Assembly (NCBI GenBank): GCA_036925085.1
Contig: JAUPFP010000180.1
Location: forward strand, 41,625-105,624
Length of the DNA stretch: 64,000 bases
Source: Brachycybe producta
Taxonomy: Eukaryota > Arthropoda > Diplopoda > Playtdesmida > Andrognathidae
Direction: 5' to 3'
The stretch's first letter is position 1; every line of letters starts with the position of its first letter. The notes beneath the pieces were generated by a model. The model was not told the origin of the DNA. It made no database searches and saw only the letters and a list, made by a program, of their open reading frames with translations. Both the position numbers and the translations under genes were made by a program. Shown one piece after another: positions 1 through 12,530 of this stretch.

Positions 1-262
1 TTACAGTGATTGATGATCAGTGAACAGTAGTAGCCCTGAATAGATACATTTGATAAATGATAACATAATGATAATAAAGCGTGTCAATTGGTAAGGTTAC
101 CAGATATTTAGAGACTGGTTACACGCTTAATTTAAGGTTAGCTCTAGAAGGCATTCTAACCTTCAAACAGTCTGCATTACTGAAAAAAGGCCATTCTTTA
201 ATATTTGTAAAAACTTATCGTTCATTTGCAAGAAAGTAAAATAAACAAGGGATTCAAGGAAC

Positions 263-1501
263 CCTATAGACCTCCATTGCTTTAATATATGCTTTCATAT
301 ATCAAATAACCAACTTTTTTTCATTGTGCGCATGTGTACGCACATGTACACACTTGTGCGCATGTGTACGCACATGTACACACGTGTGCGCATGTGTACG
401 CACATGTACACACGTGTGCGCATGTGTACGCACATGTACACACGTGTGCGCATGTGTACGCACATGTACACACGTGTGCGCATGTGTACGCACATGTACA
501 CACGTGTGCGCATGTGTACGCACATGTACACACGTGTGCGCACGTGTACGCACATGTGTACGCACATGTACACACGTGTGCGCATGTGTACGCACATGTA
601 CACACGTGTGCGCATGTGTACGCACATGTACACACGTGTGCGCATGTGTACGCACATGTACACACGTGTGCGCATGTGTACGCACATGTACACACGTGTG
701 CGCATGTGTACGCACATGTACACACGTGTGCGCATGTGTACGCACATGTACACACGTGTGCGCATGTGTACGCACATGTACACACGTGTGTGCATATGTA
801 TATAGATGATCACACGTGTGTGCATATGTATATAGATAATCACACATGTATGTACATGACATAGATACATGTGATGCGCATGCGTCATTCATTTGTAATA
901 ATATGGGTTTAAAATGAAAATACGTCACATGTATTCTAATATACAAAAATAATAACAGAACATAAAAAGGAACACCCCTCCTAAATAATAGAAAAGTCCC
1001 CCCTTCCGAATGCTACAACTGGAAAGAGGAAGAATCTCGATTTTTTGAAAAAAAAAATTACGTTTTTAAAAAATCGAAATTTTATATATCGAATCGCTCT
1101 AAAATTCCAATTTTTTTCCAGTTTCATCGTCAGAATGTTTACATCATTTTAATTCTGATGACATTTTATTGTAGGTGGCCCCGTTTTCGAGTTGTTCGAC
1201 CCACTAAAAATTATGACCAAAAACTCAAAATTTGTTTCTAAAAAATTCATAAAAAAATAACCCCTGGGTAAAATTTTCTAATTTTTTGTCAGGAGCTTCA
1301 TATTGACCCACGGAATCAAATAAAAAATGCATGTCTTTATCTCATTCCGTTCTTGAGTTGTTCGAGGAACTAAATCGGGTTCCGGACACACACACACACA
1401 TACACACACACATACATACATACACACACACAGACATCCTTTTTTTCCCCTTTTCTTGCATGATCCTATATACCTCCATTGCTCTTTAGAGCAATGGAGG
1501 T
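263..1501. mobile_element. Possible repeat unit enclosing the minisatellite
   Basis: The word CCTATA(G/T)ACCTCCATTGCT occurs at 263-281 and 1465-1483, and the second copy forms a palindrome with its own inverse up to 1501. A CA/TACA microsatellite at 1387-1430 precedes the right end. It could be a non-autonomous element that carries the tandem array. Confidence 0.35.
325..790. repeat. 30-bp minisatellite of alternating purine-pyrimidine
   Basis: About 15 nearly identical 30-bp units, built from CATGTGTACGCACATGTACA plus CACGTGTGCG, form a run of strict purine/pyrimidine alternation. One unit near 541-560 has a partial duplication. Apparent open frames on both strands are artefacts of the repeat. 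Confidence 0.97.
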
Positions 1502-1706
1502 CAAAAACATCGATTTTGAATTGATTGTGAAAATTGACTTATCACAAGAAGTGTTAATATTAATAAAATTAACTTTAATTCAATATATATAAATTAACTC
1601 CATGTATAAATTTTAACTGAACTGAAATCTTTAAAACATTTCTCATGAAAAATTAATTTTTGTTTTGCTTTGCGTCACTCTTTTTCCGCAAATGAGCGTT
1701 AACCTG

Positions 1707-1861
1707 TAAAGAGATTGTCAATTTTGGCTTGTCAATCCGTGGGTCCTCTGTAACGTACACATTTTTTTCTACAAAATGTAATACTTTTCTATAATGTGAA
1801 GCAGCTCAAAACATCAAAAGAAAATGAAAGGATTGACAAGCCAAAATTGACCGTCTCTTAA
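1707..1861. mobile_element. Short MITE with 28-bp inverted ends
   Basis: GAGATTGTCAATTTTGGCTT... at the left is matched by its near-perfect inverse ending GACCGTCTC at the right, with about 95 unrelated bases between. Confidence 0.65.
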
Positions 1862-1892
1862 CAGCTTTATACGCCACGACAAGGGTAAATTA

Positions 1893-2053
1893 AAGGTGGC
1901 ACTGAATAAGCGCCAAACTGAATATGCAACAAATTGAACAAACGCCAAACCGAATAACCGTCAAAAATGTTTGGTTTTTATTCGGTTTGTTCCAACTGAC
2001 GCTTATTCAATAGTTGGCGTTTATTCAATTTGGTGCTTATTCAGTCAGTCGCC
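1893..2053. mobile_element. MITE, 'AATAAGCGCCAAA' family
   Basis: Inverted ends ACTGAATAAGCGCCAAACT. Related, more degenerate copies are at 41642-41706 and 48865-49115. Confidence 0.6.
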
Positions 2054-2646
2054 TCTAAATTGAAATCATAAAATTTCAAACAAACTGAAGCGAAAATAGA
2101 AACTTGATTGAAATTAGAATCAAGAAGAACAAGCGGAAATTCACTGTATTTAAATTACAATCTGACCTCAAAGTTTAAACACAATAAAGACTCAAAAAGA
2201 GAGAGTTCTAAGAGAGAGATAGTAATTTTGTCTTCACTTTTGACAAATTGTCATTTTGTAAATTTTGTAATGTCCAAAGAATCAAAGATTATTTGGAATA
2301 TGGACCTTAGAAATAGGGACTGACCAATGGGAATGTAGGAACACCCACATTTCAGTGGCAAATATATCATAATCATAAATAATAATAAAATTCACATCTG
2401 ACTAATTGAAGTTCATCACAATATCAAGTGTAATAAATCTCAAGTTACTTGATCGTCAACATCATCTTTTAAAAAAAATCTTATTGAATTACAATTTGAA
2501 ATGATTTCCAAATACAATAATTAACAATAATTATAATTATGCAACTGAACTTCGGTTAGCAATTAACTGTTATAAGTCTATTGCCAAACCCAACAGAAAA
2601 AATTGTTCAAAATTAATAAAAAAAAAAAAAGAAAGTTACAAATTAC

Positions 2647-5600
2647 CTCTGTAACATCCATGACTTTGATGGCCGCCAATTGTCCCGTCTTGGTATGTCG
2701 ACCCTACAACAAGTAAATAACATAGAAAGGTTTTAATTAAATTCCATTCTTACTTGTGTTCTTAGAAAATATAGAATATAACACATTTCATACAATTTAA
2801 TCTTTATTATTATTAAACAGAAGAAACTAACGACTATATTCTGAAACATTACATAAACAAAGCTAAACTTAAAAAAAAATTCTCCATAGACATGTCCTAT
2901 AGACATTTGTATTGCGTCATGGTTTAAGCTTAACTTAATTTTAAGCAACGTTTTGATACCCCCGGGGGGGGGTATCTATGTTAGAAACCCCTGTTCTTAG
3001 AGGGTTCAAGTTTATTCCAAACAACATGTTGAGAATTATGACGTAAAAAATGTTGTTTTAAGAACAGCTCATTTTATTATTTCAGCGTTTCAGCTTAGAC
3101 TATTACTTTACTTTACTTTGTAGAGTAATAGTCTAAGGTTTCAAAAGAACAAAATTAATAGAAACTAGAAAAGTTTTTTAAAAACTAGAATGGGGTATCA
3201 TTCACGTTGATTTCAAAATAAACTTTTTATAGACAAAAATTTAAAATATCATGTCACATTTTCAAATCGACATAAAAAGCTTATTTTAAAAGATATCATC
3301 ATGAAATAATTTCTCTTCAATTTTTGCTCCTGAAAGACAGATTAACCAGAAATTCAAGGGGCGCCGATTACACTTGAAAACAAGCTTAAGTTAAGGCAAC
3401 TAATTTTAAGAAAGTAGGGGGGCAAAAAGAAGGAAGTGATCTCATTGAATTAAATGTAATTATTAATTAAGAATTGTAAATTTCCTTATATCTTTTCATT
3501 GGAATGTTTAGTTCAATAAAACACAAAGTGAAAAGAAAAATGGAAGAAAAGAAATAAATTAAAAATAATCTTAATTATTGTTAATAAATTGTTTAATTAC
3601 AGTTTTCAAGTGCGAAATAGGAAAAGTGGGAAACTATTTTTGTGTCCTTCACTAGGACAGGACACAACTTAGTTAAAAGTTGTTATAATAAATAAAAGTG
3701 GACCACCGGACGGACACAACTTGGTGATGACAACATTTTTATGACAACATTGACACCATCAGATATAAATTTCAGAAGAAGGTTTTACTTTTGTCCAAAA
3801 ATGGACGTGTCTTCTTCTTCTCCAAATTTAAAATGAAAAAAAAAGACAATGGGCGCATTCGGAAACAAAAGAAAAAAGATATTTTCTGCAAAGAAAATTA
3901 GAACAGTGGTGTCTGAAGACCACATGTGGGCGGGGCACTTTTTTTTTTTAAAAAAAGCACGTGTCCGAAAGGGGTCTTTCTCGTAATCTTCTCAAAAAAT
4001 ATAACATATACTTGACTTTTTGAAGAAGATTTAATTAAATATGGCGATCAAGATAAAATATATAAAGGAAGCGAAACTCTATATTAGAGAAGAATTTAAG
4101 ACAGAGCAGAATATTGTAATAAGAAATTTAGCTGTAAATAGAGGTGGCGCCATCTACTGGTCACTCACAGGAAGAGTAAAACTTCATTGAGCTAACATCT
4201 TCATATTTATCTTAATGATGACCTTCAGTGTGAAGATCAGAATGTAAAGAATATGTTTAAGTAGACGCCATGTTTACAAAATGGCCTCCTTCATAATTAT
4301 GAGGCTTTCTATGACCTCATATTCGAGTAGAAAATGGCACATTGGTGCAATCCGGATGTTTTTTTAAACACTGGTTATTCTGCCTTTCAGATGGAAAAAT
4401 GAAGAAAAACTTTAAAGATGTTTTAGAAACTAAAATGGCAGCTCAATCAATCGGTATTTTCATGTTGAGACCATGAATAGGGGGTCCCCTATACAAGGTC
4501 TAAGGTTGAAAAATCTTTCAAAATAAGCTTTTCATCGGGTTTGAAAATGACCCAATTTTAAGTAGACAATGCTTAGCAGATGATACTTTTTAATTTTTAT
4601 CTATACAAAGTTTATTTTTAAGTGATTGAGCTACCCTTCTAGTTTTTAAGACATTTTTTTTAATTTCTCATCATTTTGCTCTTCTGAAAGATAGAATAAT
4701 TGAGTTCGAAAATCAGCTAGCTGTTCATCAGATTTTCTAGACTAGAGTTAGAAGTAAATCAACCAAAGGGTGATTTTTTTGCTAGGTTCTTTCTTTCTTT
4801 CCGTACAGAATAAAGAAATATGGAGTCTTTAAGTTTCCGCCGAATGCCACTTGTTAAATGAAAGCGGCGGCGGACATGGTGGAGTTTAATGGAGTTTAAA
4901 AACGTTAACATGAATCCCTCTCTCCCCTCCAACATTACTCTTTTCATGTTTAATAAATAATAATAGTAAATTATAATACAATGAAATGGAAGTAGTTTTT
5001 AGAAATAAGAAATTTAAAATACTTAATAAGAGAGGCTATTATACTGTGTATATTAAAATAGTAGAAAAATGAGGTTGTCCTCGGATCGGATCGTGATCTG
5101 CAAATACAAGGAGGAGAAGAAGGAGGAAGTTTCTTTTCTCAAATACAAAAAAAAAAAAGAATGCAACAACAATAATAAAAAAAATTACTGGAGAAAAGAA
5201 AAATTGTTTCAGGTCATATTTGGGCACTTCGATTTCAGGACTAAACACAATCGAATGGAAATTCTCAATTGAAATTTCTCTCTCACTTCAAAAATTATGG
5301 TTTGTCCTCATCAAAGAAGAAGAAAAACAAAATAGAATCATGTCTAATAATAATAATACTAATAATAAATACTATGATTATAATGATGATGAAATTAATA
5401 ACAATGCACCTCTCTCTCTCTCTCTCTCTCTACCTCACTTTTCTGTGCCATTTCCTCAAAATGGTACCACAATTAACACGAAAATAACAAGAAAACAAAC
5501 AATTATTACAGTAAAATGTGGACACGTGGTGACGTCATAAATCATTGTATGTTTTGTTTGTCAAAAACAACTTCCTTTTGACAGCACTAACAAAAACTCA

Positions 5601-8600
5601 AAAAGTGTATCATCCAACATAAATAGGTATAGTTGCCTCACATTAAAATGTAGTTTGTGACGTCAGCGGGGTTGACACAAAATGTAGGATTGTGTCATTT
5701 TCTCTAATTACAATGGGAGGTAATAACAAAATAATCCATTTGTTTAAAAACTGATGAATCAGTGATGATAATGTTTGCTATCTTCCCTTTTCTATCAGAT
5801 TAAATGACACAAACCAGGATTTTTCGTTGAAGGATGTTTTTAATTATACTTTCATTACAGAAAAGAAAAATTATAAATTATTTTCAGCCTAATAATGTTA
5901 CGAGACTTTTTTTTTTTTCAATTTTAACCCAATGTCACATGTCATATCCGGACGATTTTTCAGATAATACTGTAGCTTTTTCTTTCGTTTCCGATTGCAC
6001 CCAGTCTCATTAGTAACGTCAAATGACCTTGACTTTTCCTTCTCACGTATTCAGGGTATAGTTAGCCAGAGCATAACACGTAAAACAAATAACTCATCGT
6101 TGCCAGATGGAGATATAATTTCATTAATTAAAATATTCAAAATGGCCCCCGTTTCCATTAGGACAAAAAACAGGAGATGGAAATGAATTTTGATGAGGGA
6201 TTTTTCAAGAGGAATTTCAATAGATTTTTCGATTGTTGAGGATAAATTCACAAATCCCCTTTTAAAGATAACATATATACGTATCCCAATATATTGTGTT
6301 TCAGTTTTGAAATTTAGCTAATTTACGCGTTTTAAGGTTGAAAATTATCTGAATTAATAAATTTGCGTTTTTTTTTTGTTAAAAGAGGAAATTAAACCAT
6401 TTCATGGAAATATAATAATTTATTAGAAGTGTTTTATTTGAAATTTACAATTAGCTAATTTAGACACTAGTGACGTGTCACCAGTGCCACCCCTCCCTCA
6501 CCCACCCTTCTCTCTAATGTCTCCATAGACCATTTATACTATGTACAACAGTATTAATACGCAACCAGATAAAAGTTTTCTAATCAAACAAATGCACTTC
6601 AGATGATGAACACAATGCAACATATTCATAATTTTGATAGTTTCCTCCCACCACCACCCCCCTTTTCCATTCATAACTCCTCATTATGAATTATTTTATG
6701 GAAATTAGTTCACAGTTCACACCAAACCCTAGGCACAACCAAATAGTACTAAGGCCGGCATCACACGAAACGCATTATATTTGACATACGTGGTGTTCAC
6801 ACGAGCCACCGCCAGCATTGTTTTTTTTTTCTTCATCACAGTGGCGATGAGTGCTGCTCATCACAAGTGGCAACCACCGCTTGTCTATCAGGGTTCAAAG
6901 CCATAACAGTGGCTCGCACTGACAACAGGCCACTGTTTTCAATGATGGTCCCTGTAAAGCATGCGGCATCAACCACTAAGAGTCGCTTTACACGAAACAC
7001 TTTGTGTCTCCACGTAGTGGTTGCTTTACACGAACCACCATAAAAAACAACGAAATGTTGTCAGTGTATTCCACTGGTGTGACCTCGATTACAATTGATG
7101 AACGAGCGGTGGTCGCCACTTGTGTCTGAACACACACACACAGCCATTGACACTAGAGCAACAACAAAAAAACCGGTGGCGGTGGCTCGTGTGAACATCA
7201 ACTAGGGCCTATGCAATCAATGGTCTGCTAAAAAAACGAACACTTTTTTGTGGCGCCACAAAGTGGTCCGTGTAAAGCATACCTAAGTGACGCCACAAAG
7301 TGGCCCGTACGAACCCAGCCTAAGATGAAATCAACCCATTCTTTTTTCCTCCTTCACACACCTGTACACCTAATAAGATGATTATTGCACATGACTGAAC
7401 ACAACCAATTTCTGATTAATAGCAAATCTTTAATTAGAACATTCGATCTGTGTGTTTGGATTAATTATCAAATGGTAGTAATTTAAATTTATACTAAGTG
7501 GGTGGTCTCCTTTTTATTAATATATTAATTTAATTAAATCTCTAGTTATATTATCCTCATTAGAGAGGTAGAATGAAGATTGTCCAGCAACGGGTCAACA
7601 ACAAAAACGGACCACCTAACTTGTCCATATGTTTTTGATTGTGATTCTCACATAAAGAAGGGTTATTTTTATTTCAGGTGGGATAAATTAAAGAAGAGGG
7701 TGGTAGGTTAAGTTGAACTCAAAGAAGGAGGGGGTTACACCAAATTGGTCAACACCCACACATGATTAATTTAGGTCAATCGAGGTGAGAATAAAAAAAA
7801 AAATAGCCGCCAGTTTATCACAAGATTCAAAAGGTCCACAATTGACCCCTCTATCTCAGCTCATTAGAAATCTAGGCCCAAAAAACCCAGTTATAGAAGA
7901 AAATTAGAATTATGTTAAAAAATAGAAGAGTAAAAGCAACTGTTTGACATCTTTCAAAACAAAACATGTTTAGAAAATTAAAAATATATATATATTTTAT
8001 GGTCTTTTTTTTACATTAAAAGTATAGATGTCACGGATATCCGTAATTTCAAATAGCCGACAGTTTTTCAGGATATCTGATCCGATCAGAAAGACGTCAC
8101 TATAGCTGTTTTTATTTTCTAAAATTTCTCCTTCCTATTCTGACGCTTATATTCATTTTGGTTCACAATAAATTCGGATAATTTCAGGGTGTATGGGGTG
8201 AGAAAAATATTCCTCATTTCTTTATACATATTACACAATTTTTGTGACGAATTGATAATTACTTGAAAAGTAAATAATTATTTTAATTAATAACTAGACT
8301 CATAAACAGATAAACTGAATCACGCCCACTCTGAATAACTTATGAGGCGCGCATTGCACCCAGGAAATGAAGACATTCTGGTCTTGCAGACTACACTAAG
8401 AATGTCAATCCCATTGCATCAAACATTTCCATTGCATTTGCGATTGAGCAACCCATGAATCCAAAAAAATGTATAATACACACCCCTTATAGAAACCTAC
8501 GTTAACCTAACGGTCTGAATCCGGACTTAAAAAGACCTGGTTAAGAATATACGAAATAAGTGTGGCGCAAACGGCACTAAGATACAGTGACGTCACAGCC

Positions 8601-10138
8601 CGTGTCTTGTATCTCAGTGCATCGCTGGCTGTGACGTCAGCTTATCTTCTAATAAAAAAAAATACATTTGCATAATTGCAACTTAGCCTCTATGTACGAG
8701 CTCGTACACTTATTGTGTGACTATGGCGTAAACTATATACAGTAATAAGAAGGTAATCTTGAGCTTAGAGGCTAGCGACTTTTAAAAGAACGAAACAATC
8801 ACTTTTGATGTGATGAGGAAAATTAAGTTGAAATTAAATGTTGAAAAAAAAAATTACCGTTGATTTTTCAATAGCTGCGAACATTAAAACAAGGCCACGG
8901 GATATTTTGAAATTTAATGTTTGTCTCAGAAGGGTGTGTCCCATTACAAAAGTGGCCCAGGACGCAGAAAGGAGAGATCCTCGAACACATCCCCCATTTC
9001 CCTATTCCTCCCTCCCCTCCCCCTTTTCTCTCAAAGGTCATTTTCCAAAAAATAAAAATAAACCAAGAACTTGTGAATAAACAACATTTTTCATGATGAT
9101 TATGATGATGATGATGGTATGAAAAAAAGCAGAAACCTTAAAAAAACGCCCACCATCAAAATTAACAACTAAAAAAAGGTCAAATTGAACTCACCTTGTA
9201 CACCTGGCCATAGGTCCCATTACCAACCACTTCGATCAGGTCGAAGATTCCAGCAGGATCCTATTATTTTTTAATAAAAATAGAAACAAAAATTGAATTT
9301 AGAAAAAAAAAAAATGAGTCATCAAAAACAAAAATGGCCGCCGCCATCAAAAGAACAACAAAAAAAAAGTATTTTCAAAACATAAAAAGGGAGAAAAAAC
9401 AATCTCCATCAGTTAATTGCAACGGAAATTCAATTAATTTGTTAATTATATAATGCAGAAAATGTCATTTGAAATCCAAAATAATTTTTCTTCTTTAAAA
9501 AAAAACTTAAAAAGGTCAAATGTCAAATTCTAATTTCCTGCATTAATTATCGTTTTAACTAATTTTATTGCCGTAATTTTAAAAAAAAACCTCAGTAAAT
9601 ATTTTGTTTTAATTCAATATAAATTGTTAATAAATAATTTCGTCATTGCACTTAAGTTTAATTTAAAAAAAAAGGTTAAAGGTCATTGTAATTATTTTTA
9701 TGTTTCTTATATAAATTATCATTGGAAACTATCGCTGTCATTTTATATATGAAAACATCGCGAGAAAAAAAAACAGAAATCGAATGAAACTAGTAAAGAA
9801 TGAAACTAGTAAGAGTGAAATAGGAAAATGAAAAAATGATGATCATCGCTTTCATTTCATTTTCAAACATAATTTAATTTTCTAATAGATTCATTTTCAG
9901 CGTTCTCATTATTTTCTGCTTCTTCTTCTTCTTCTTCTTCTGTAAATATCTGAAAACTAGCATTTTTTTTTTCTTTCTGTATTTCTACAAACGGCTGAAA
10001 ATTAAAAACGTCAAAATAACAACAACAAAAACAAGAAAAGGCCAACAAAAAATACGAAAAAAAAAATGTGGTCGAAACCTTGAGCGAATTTAAGTCGATG
10101 TCGTCCAAACTACAGTTTACACTGGGCGTCAACGCCAT
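2647..10138 (-). CDS. msn: Misshapen/TNIK/MAP4K4-type Ste20 kinase, 5' part only (three exons)
   Basis: Three minus-strand coding exons splice in phase 0: 10079-10138 (20 codons, begins MALTPSVNCSLDDIDL), 9195-9260 (22 codons) and 2647-2703 (19 codons). Together they give 61 residues. They contain DPAGIF, the glycine-rich loop VVGNGTYGQVY, then GRHTKTGQLAAIKVMDVTE with the ATP-binding VAIK-type lysine. This is the start of the germinal-centre kinase IV family (fly misshapen, vertebrate TNIK/MINK1/MAP4K4), which acts upstream of JNK signalling and on the cytoskeleton. All sites have GT-AG borders. Introns are 818 bp and about 6.5 kb, and the third intron runs off the left edge, so most of the kinase domain, the linker and the CNH domain are outside the window. 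The residues match insect misshapen most closely from memory; no alignment was run. Confidence 0.93.
4146..4160 (-). promoter_or_regulatory. CTCF-like motif
   Basis: Read on the minus strand, CCAGTAGATGGCGCC fits the CTCF core CCASYAGRKGGC at every position. Weaker matches are at 12579-12593, 34768-34782, 39352-39366 and 44517-44530. Confidence 0.35.
4370..4705. mobile_element. Dispersed foldback family, copy
   Basis: Left arm GTTTTAGAAACTA..., right arm CTTCTAGTTTTTAAGACAT, with CTTTCAAAATAAGCTTTT in the interior. Other copies or parts are at 3160-3395, 10921-11450, 27200-27500, 31235-31380, 38110-38460, 46725-47190, 47255-47420, 48805-48860, 50395-50575, 52040-52200, 54660-54960 and 56985-57235. 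This is the commonest repeat in the window. It is palindromic with no coding capacity. Confidence 0.75.
6750..7322. mobile_element. Foldback element with 'CACACGAACCAC' ends
   Basis: GGCCGGCATCACACGAAACG at the left is inverted as GTACGAACCCAGCC at the right. The interior has several inverted words (GTGGCGCCACAAAGTGG, CCACTTGTG). Relatives are at 39735-40015 and 55942-56215. Confidence 0.6.
8574..8650. mobile_element. Small palindromic element carrying two CRE octamers
   Basis: AAGATACAGTGACGTCACAG at the left is inverted as GGCTGTGACGTCAGCTTATC at the right. It is related to the element at 23117-23239. Confidence 0.55.
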
Positions 10139-10800
10139 GATGATGATGATGAATCCCGAAGAGACGAAGAAGTATCTTCTAGGATTTGACGATGATGATG
10201 ATGATAATGTTAAATCCTACTTTTGAGTTGGAAATAAGAGGAACGGAAACAAAAACACTGGAACACAAAACAACAACAAAACCACCGTCAAAAAATAACA
10301 AACACAAAAACTCTTTTTTTCTTCTTTCGTTTTTCTCTTCTATTCTTCTTATTTGAAACGTACAAATCCGAATGTCCACTGTCTTTTTATTTCGTTGTTT
10401 TAACGTTTAAATCCGATCACTGTAAAGAAGAAATAAGAAAAAAAAAAACGAATCGAAATCAAGAAGAACATTTGGAAAAAGACTTCATCTTCTTCTTGTT
10501 GTTTATAAACTCCATTTTTAGAATGTTGTTGAATTTCAGTCCGCGTTCGTCGTCCTTTTCTCTCTCTCTCTTTTTACGCTACGAAGCGACGACGACGACC
10601 ACAACAACACACATATACCAAAGAACCAATCGCCTTTTTGTCTGTGGCGACGTCTCAATTCTAAAATCTAAAATACATTACCATATGTTCAGTTTTTCTT
10701 CTCCAAAAAGGACGAAAAACGAGGTTCATTTCAGTTCGCCATTATCACGAAGACGCTGCCGACATCTGGCGGTTTCTTTCAAACTTATCTAAAAAAGTAA
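10139..10800 (-). promoter_or_regulatory. Probable msn 5' UTR and promoter region
   Basis: This is the stretch directly upstream of the msn start codon. It is richer in CpG than the introns and has ATG/GAT triplet runs next to the start. Open frames here on the plus strand look like chance products of this composition. No TATA box or initiator could be fixed with confidence, so the promoter assignment rests on position and base composition. Confidence 0.4.
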
Positions 10801-10920
10801 CGTTTTACGTCAAACTATTGAAGTCGGATATGACTGTTGATAGGATGACTAATATGGTGCATTCTAGGTGAAATATTGTATGAACGCCATATTTGTTCAC
10901 TCCTCCCCCCCCCAATGTTT

Positions 10921-11450
10921 ATTTAAAAAAGTTTATGAACTTTTAAAACTTTCAAAGTAAATTCTTTATAGACAAAAATTAAAAATATGCGGCCTGCTAA
11001 GCATCGTCTGCTTAAATTTCGGCCATTTGCAAACTTAATTTAAAAAAAAAACTTAATTTTGAAATGTTAGCAACATGAAAATACCCTTTAAATGGTTTAT
11101 GAACAACCGATTTTTGAACTCTGATTATTCTGTCTTTCATCAGCAAAATGAAGATAAACTGGAAAGTGTTTCAGAAACTAGAATTGTGCCAATTCACTTA
11201 AACGCATATTTTCATGTTGATATCTTTCAAAATATACTTATTTTAAAAAAAATAAATTAAAAAATATCATCTGCTAAAAGTTGGGTCATTTTCAAACTGA
11301 CATAAAAAGCTTTTTTTTTAAAAAAAATGATATCAATATGAAAACGAGAATAATGGTCTAAGATGAAAAAATAACCTTAAATACTGAAGCTAACCTTCTA
11401 GTTTCTAAAACATTTTTCAAGTTTCTCTTCATTTTGCACCTGAACTTTAA
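10921..11450. mobile_element. Dispersed foldback family, long copy
   Basis: This copy carries both arms and appears to contain two overlapping units. The words TTTTCATGTTGATATCTTTC, AAAATATCATCTGCT and CTTCTAGTTTCTAAAACATT identify it. Confidence 0.7.
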
Positions 11451-12017
11451 ATAACATCGGGTCTACATCGAGTTAGAAAAAAACATTGATTTTGTATATG
11501 CTAAAATTTTTACGTTAGATGAGTAGATTCATTTAAATGCGAGTAAAATGATTGGTGTGATGACATTTTGTAGCATTTGTTATCGTTTTAGAGTTATATC
11601 AGAAAGTCAGATCGGAACCGAAAATATCCTTTCATACAGTATGTTTTTAAACTCATCGTAATGTCACACACAATTCAACGGCAGTATCAACGAGAAAACG
11701 TGCTATTTTTAGAGTGGGAGGGGCGGAGGTTGCAAGGAGGTTAGAATAAGGGAAGACAACGTCACGTGACTTTAGTGAAGCCAAACATGTGGGTGGGAGG
11801 AAAAATAGTCGCCATCTTGCTTAGACCCAGTACTATGTCTGTGCTAATAGTTGTTACATAGAAAAAAGTATGATTTTGCATTTGACGTGTTTCTATTCGT
11901 TAGAGGTAGTAAATATTTCTTTTTGTTTTTTAAATTAAAAAATACTTAATTGCCGTATTTTGGTTGCCATCTTCACATTTCAGAGGTAGATGTCATATAC
12001 ATAGAGTACGTTAGATG

Positions 12018-12129
12018 CAGCACAAGAAATTCGTTTGCCTCGCTCTATTATGATAGACGGCAATTTCTAATTGGTTGATATTTGGTCTGACGTTCATAAA
12101 AAGGCCGGGCAAACGAATTTCTTGTGCTG
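12018..12129. mobile_element. 112-bp MITE, 'GCACAAGAAATTCG' type
   Basis: CAGCACAAGAAATTCGTTTG at the left is perfectly inverted at the right end. The centre (AATTTCTAATTGGTTG) is shared with the 'CAGGCAATTAGAAATCGGGA' family. Confidence 0.7.
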
Positions 12130-12142
12130 GTTCCAAAACACG

Positions 12143-12341
12143 CAGTTAGAAATTAGGGAGAATCTCAGTTGGCTCCGCCCTTGTTATGACGAACGGCAAC
12201 TTCTAATTGGTTTGTTGTGTAGTTCGACGTTGAAAAGGGCCGAGTATGTGACGTCAGACTACATAACCAACCAATTAAAAGTTTGGTTCGCCATAAAAAG
12301 GGCGGAGCCAACTGAAGTTCGTCCCGATTTCTAAATGCCTG
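12143..12341. mobile_element. CAGGCAATTAG MITE, copy 1
   Basis: Degenerate CAG..TTAGAAAT and TTTCTAAATGCCTG ends, GGCTCCGCCC/GGGCGGAGCC arms and a central TGACGTCA (12249). Confidence 0.75.
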
Positions 12342-12530
12342 TGGGACGAACAGAAGTTGGCTCCGCCCTATTTATGATGAACGGCAACTTTTAATTTTTT
12401 TGTTATGTAGTCTGACGTCACATGATCCGCCCTTTTCTACGTCGAACTACACAACAAACCAATTAGAAGGTGCCGTTCGTCATAAAAAGGGCGAAGTCAA
12501 CTTCTGTTTATCCCGATTTCTAATTGCCTG
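12342..12530. mobile_element. CAGGCAATTAG MITE, copy 2, inverted next to copy 1
   Basis: This copy is in the opposite orientation to copy 1, has a shortened left end and abuts it directly. Central TGACGTCA is at 12413. Confidence 0.7.

Larger units (their letters stand above)
2704..9194 (-). other. msn intron 2, repeat-rich, no coding exon seen
   Basis: This 6.5-kb intron holds palindromic elements (3095-3140, 3160-3395, 4370-4705, 6750-7322, 8574-8650), a (CT)n tract near 5410, and a perfect CTCF-like motif at 4146-4160. Short open frames across it lack splice partners or recognisable motifs. Two CRE octamers (5530, 5658) lie outside any repeat I could define. Confidence 0.6.

Noticed and set aside
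295-946. Long open frames of 154-214 codons on both strands
   Set aside because: They are translations of the 30-bp tandem repeat; all frames are open because the unit length is a multiple of three.
10472-10792. 106-codon plus-strand open frame
   Set aside because: It is antisense to the likely msn 5' UTR and rich in low-complexity Ser/Thr runs.
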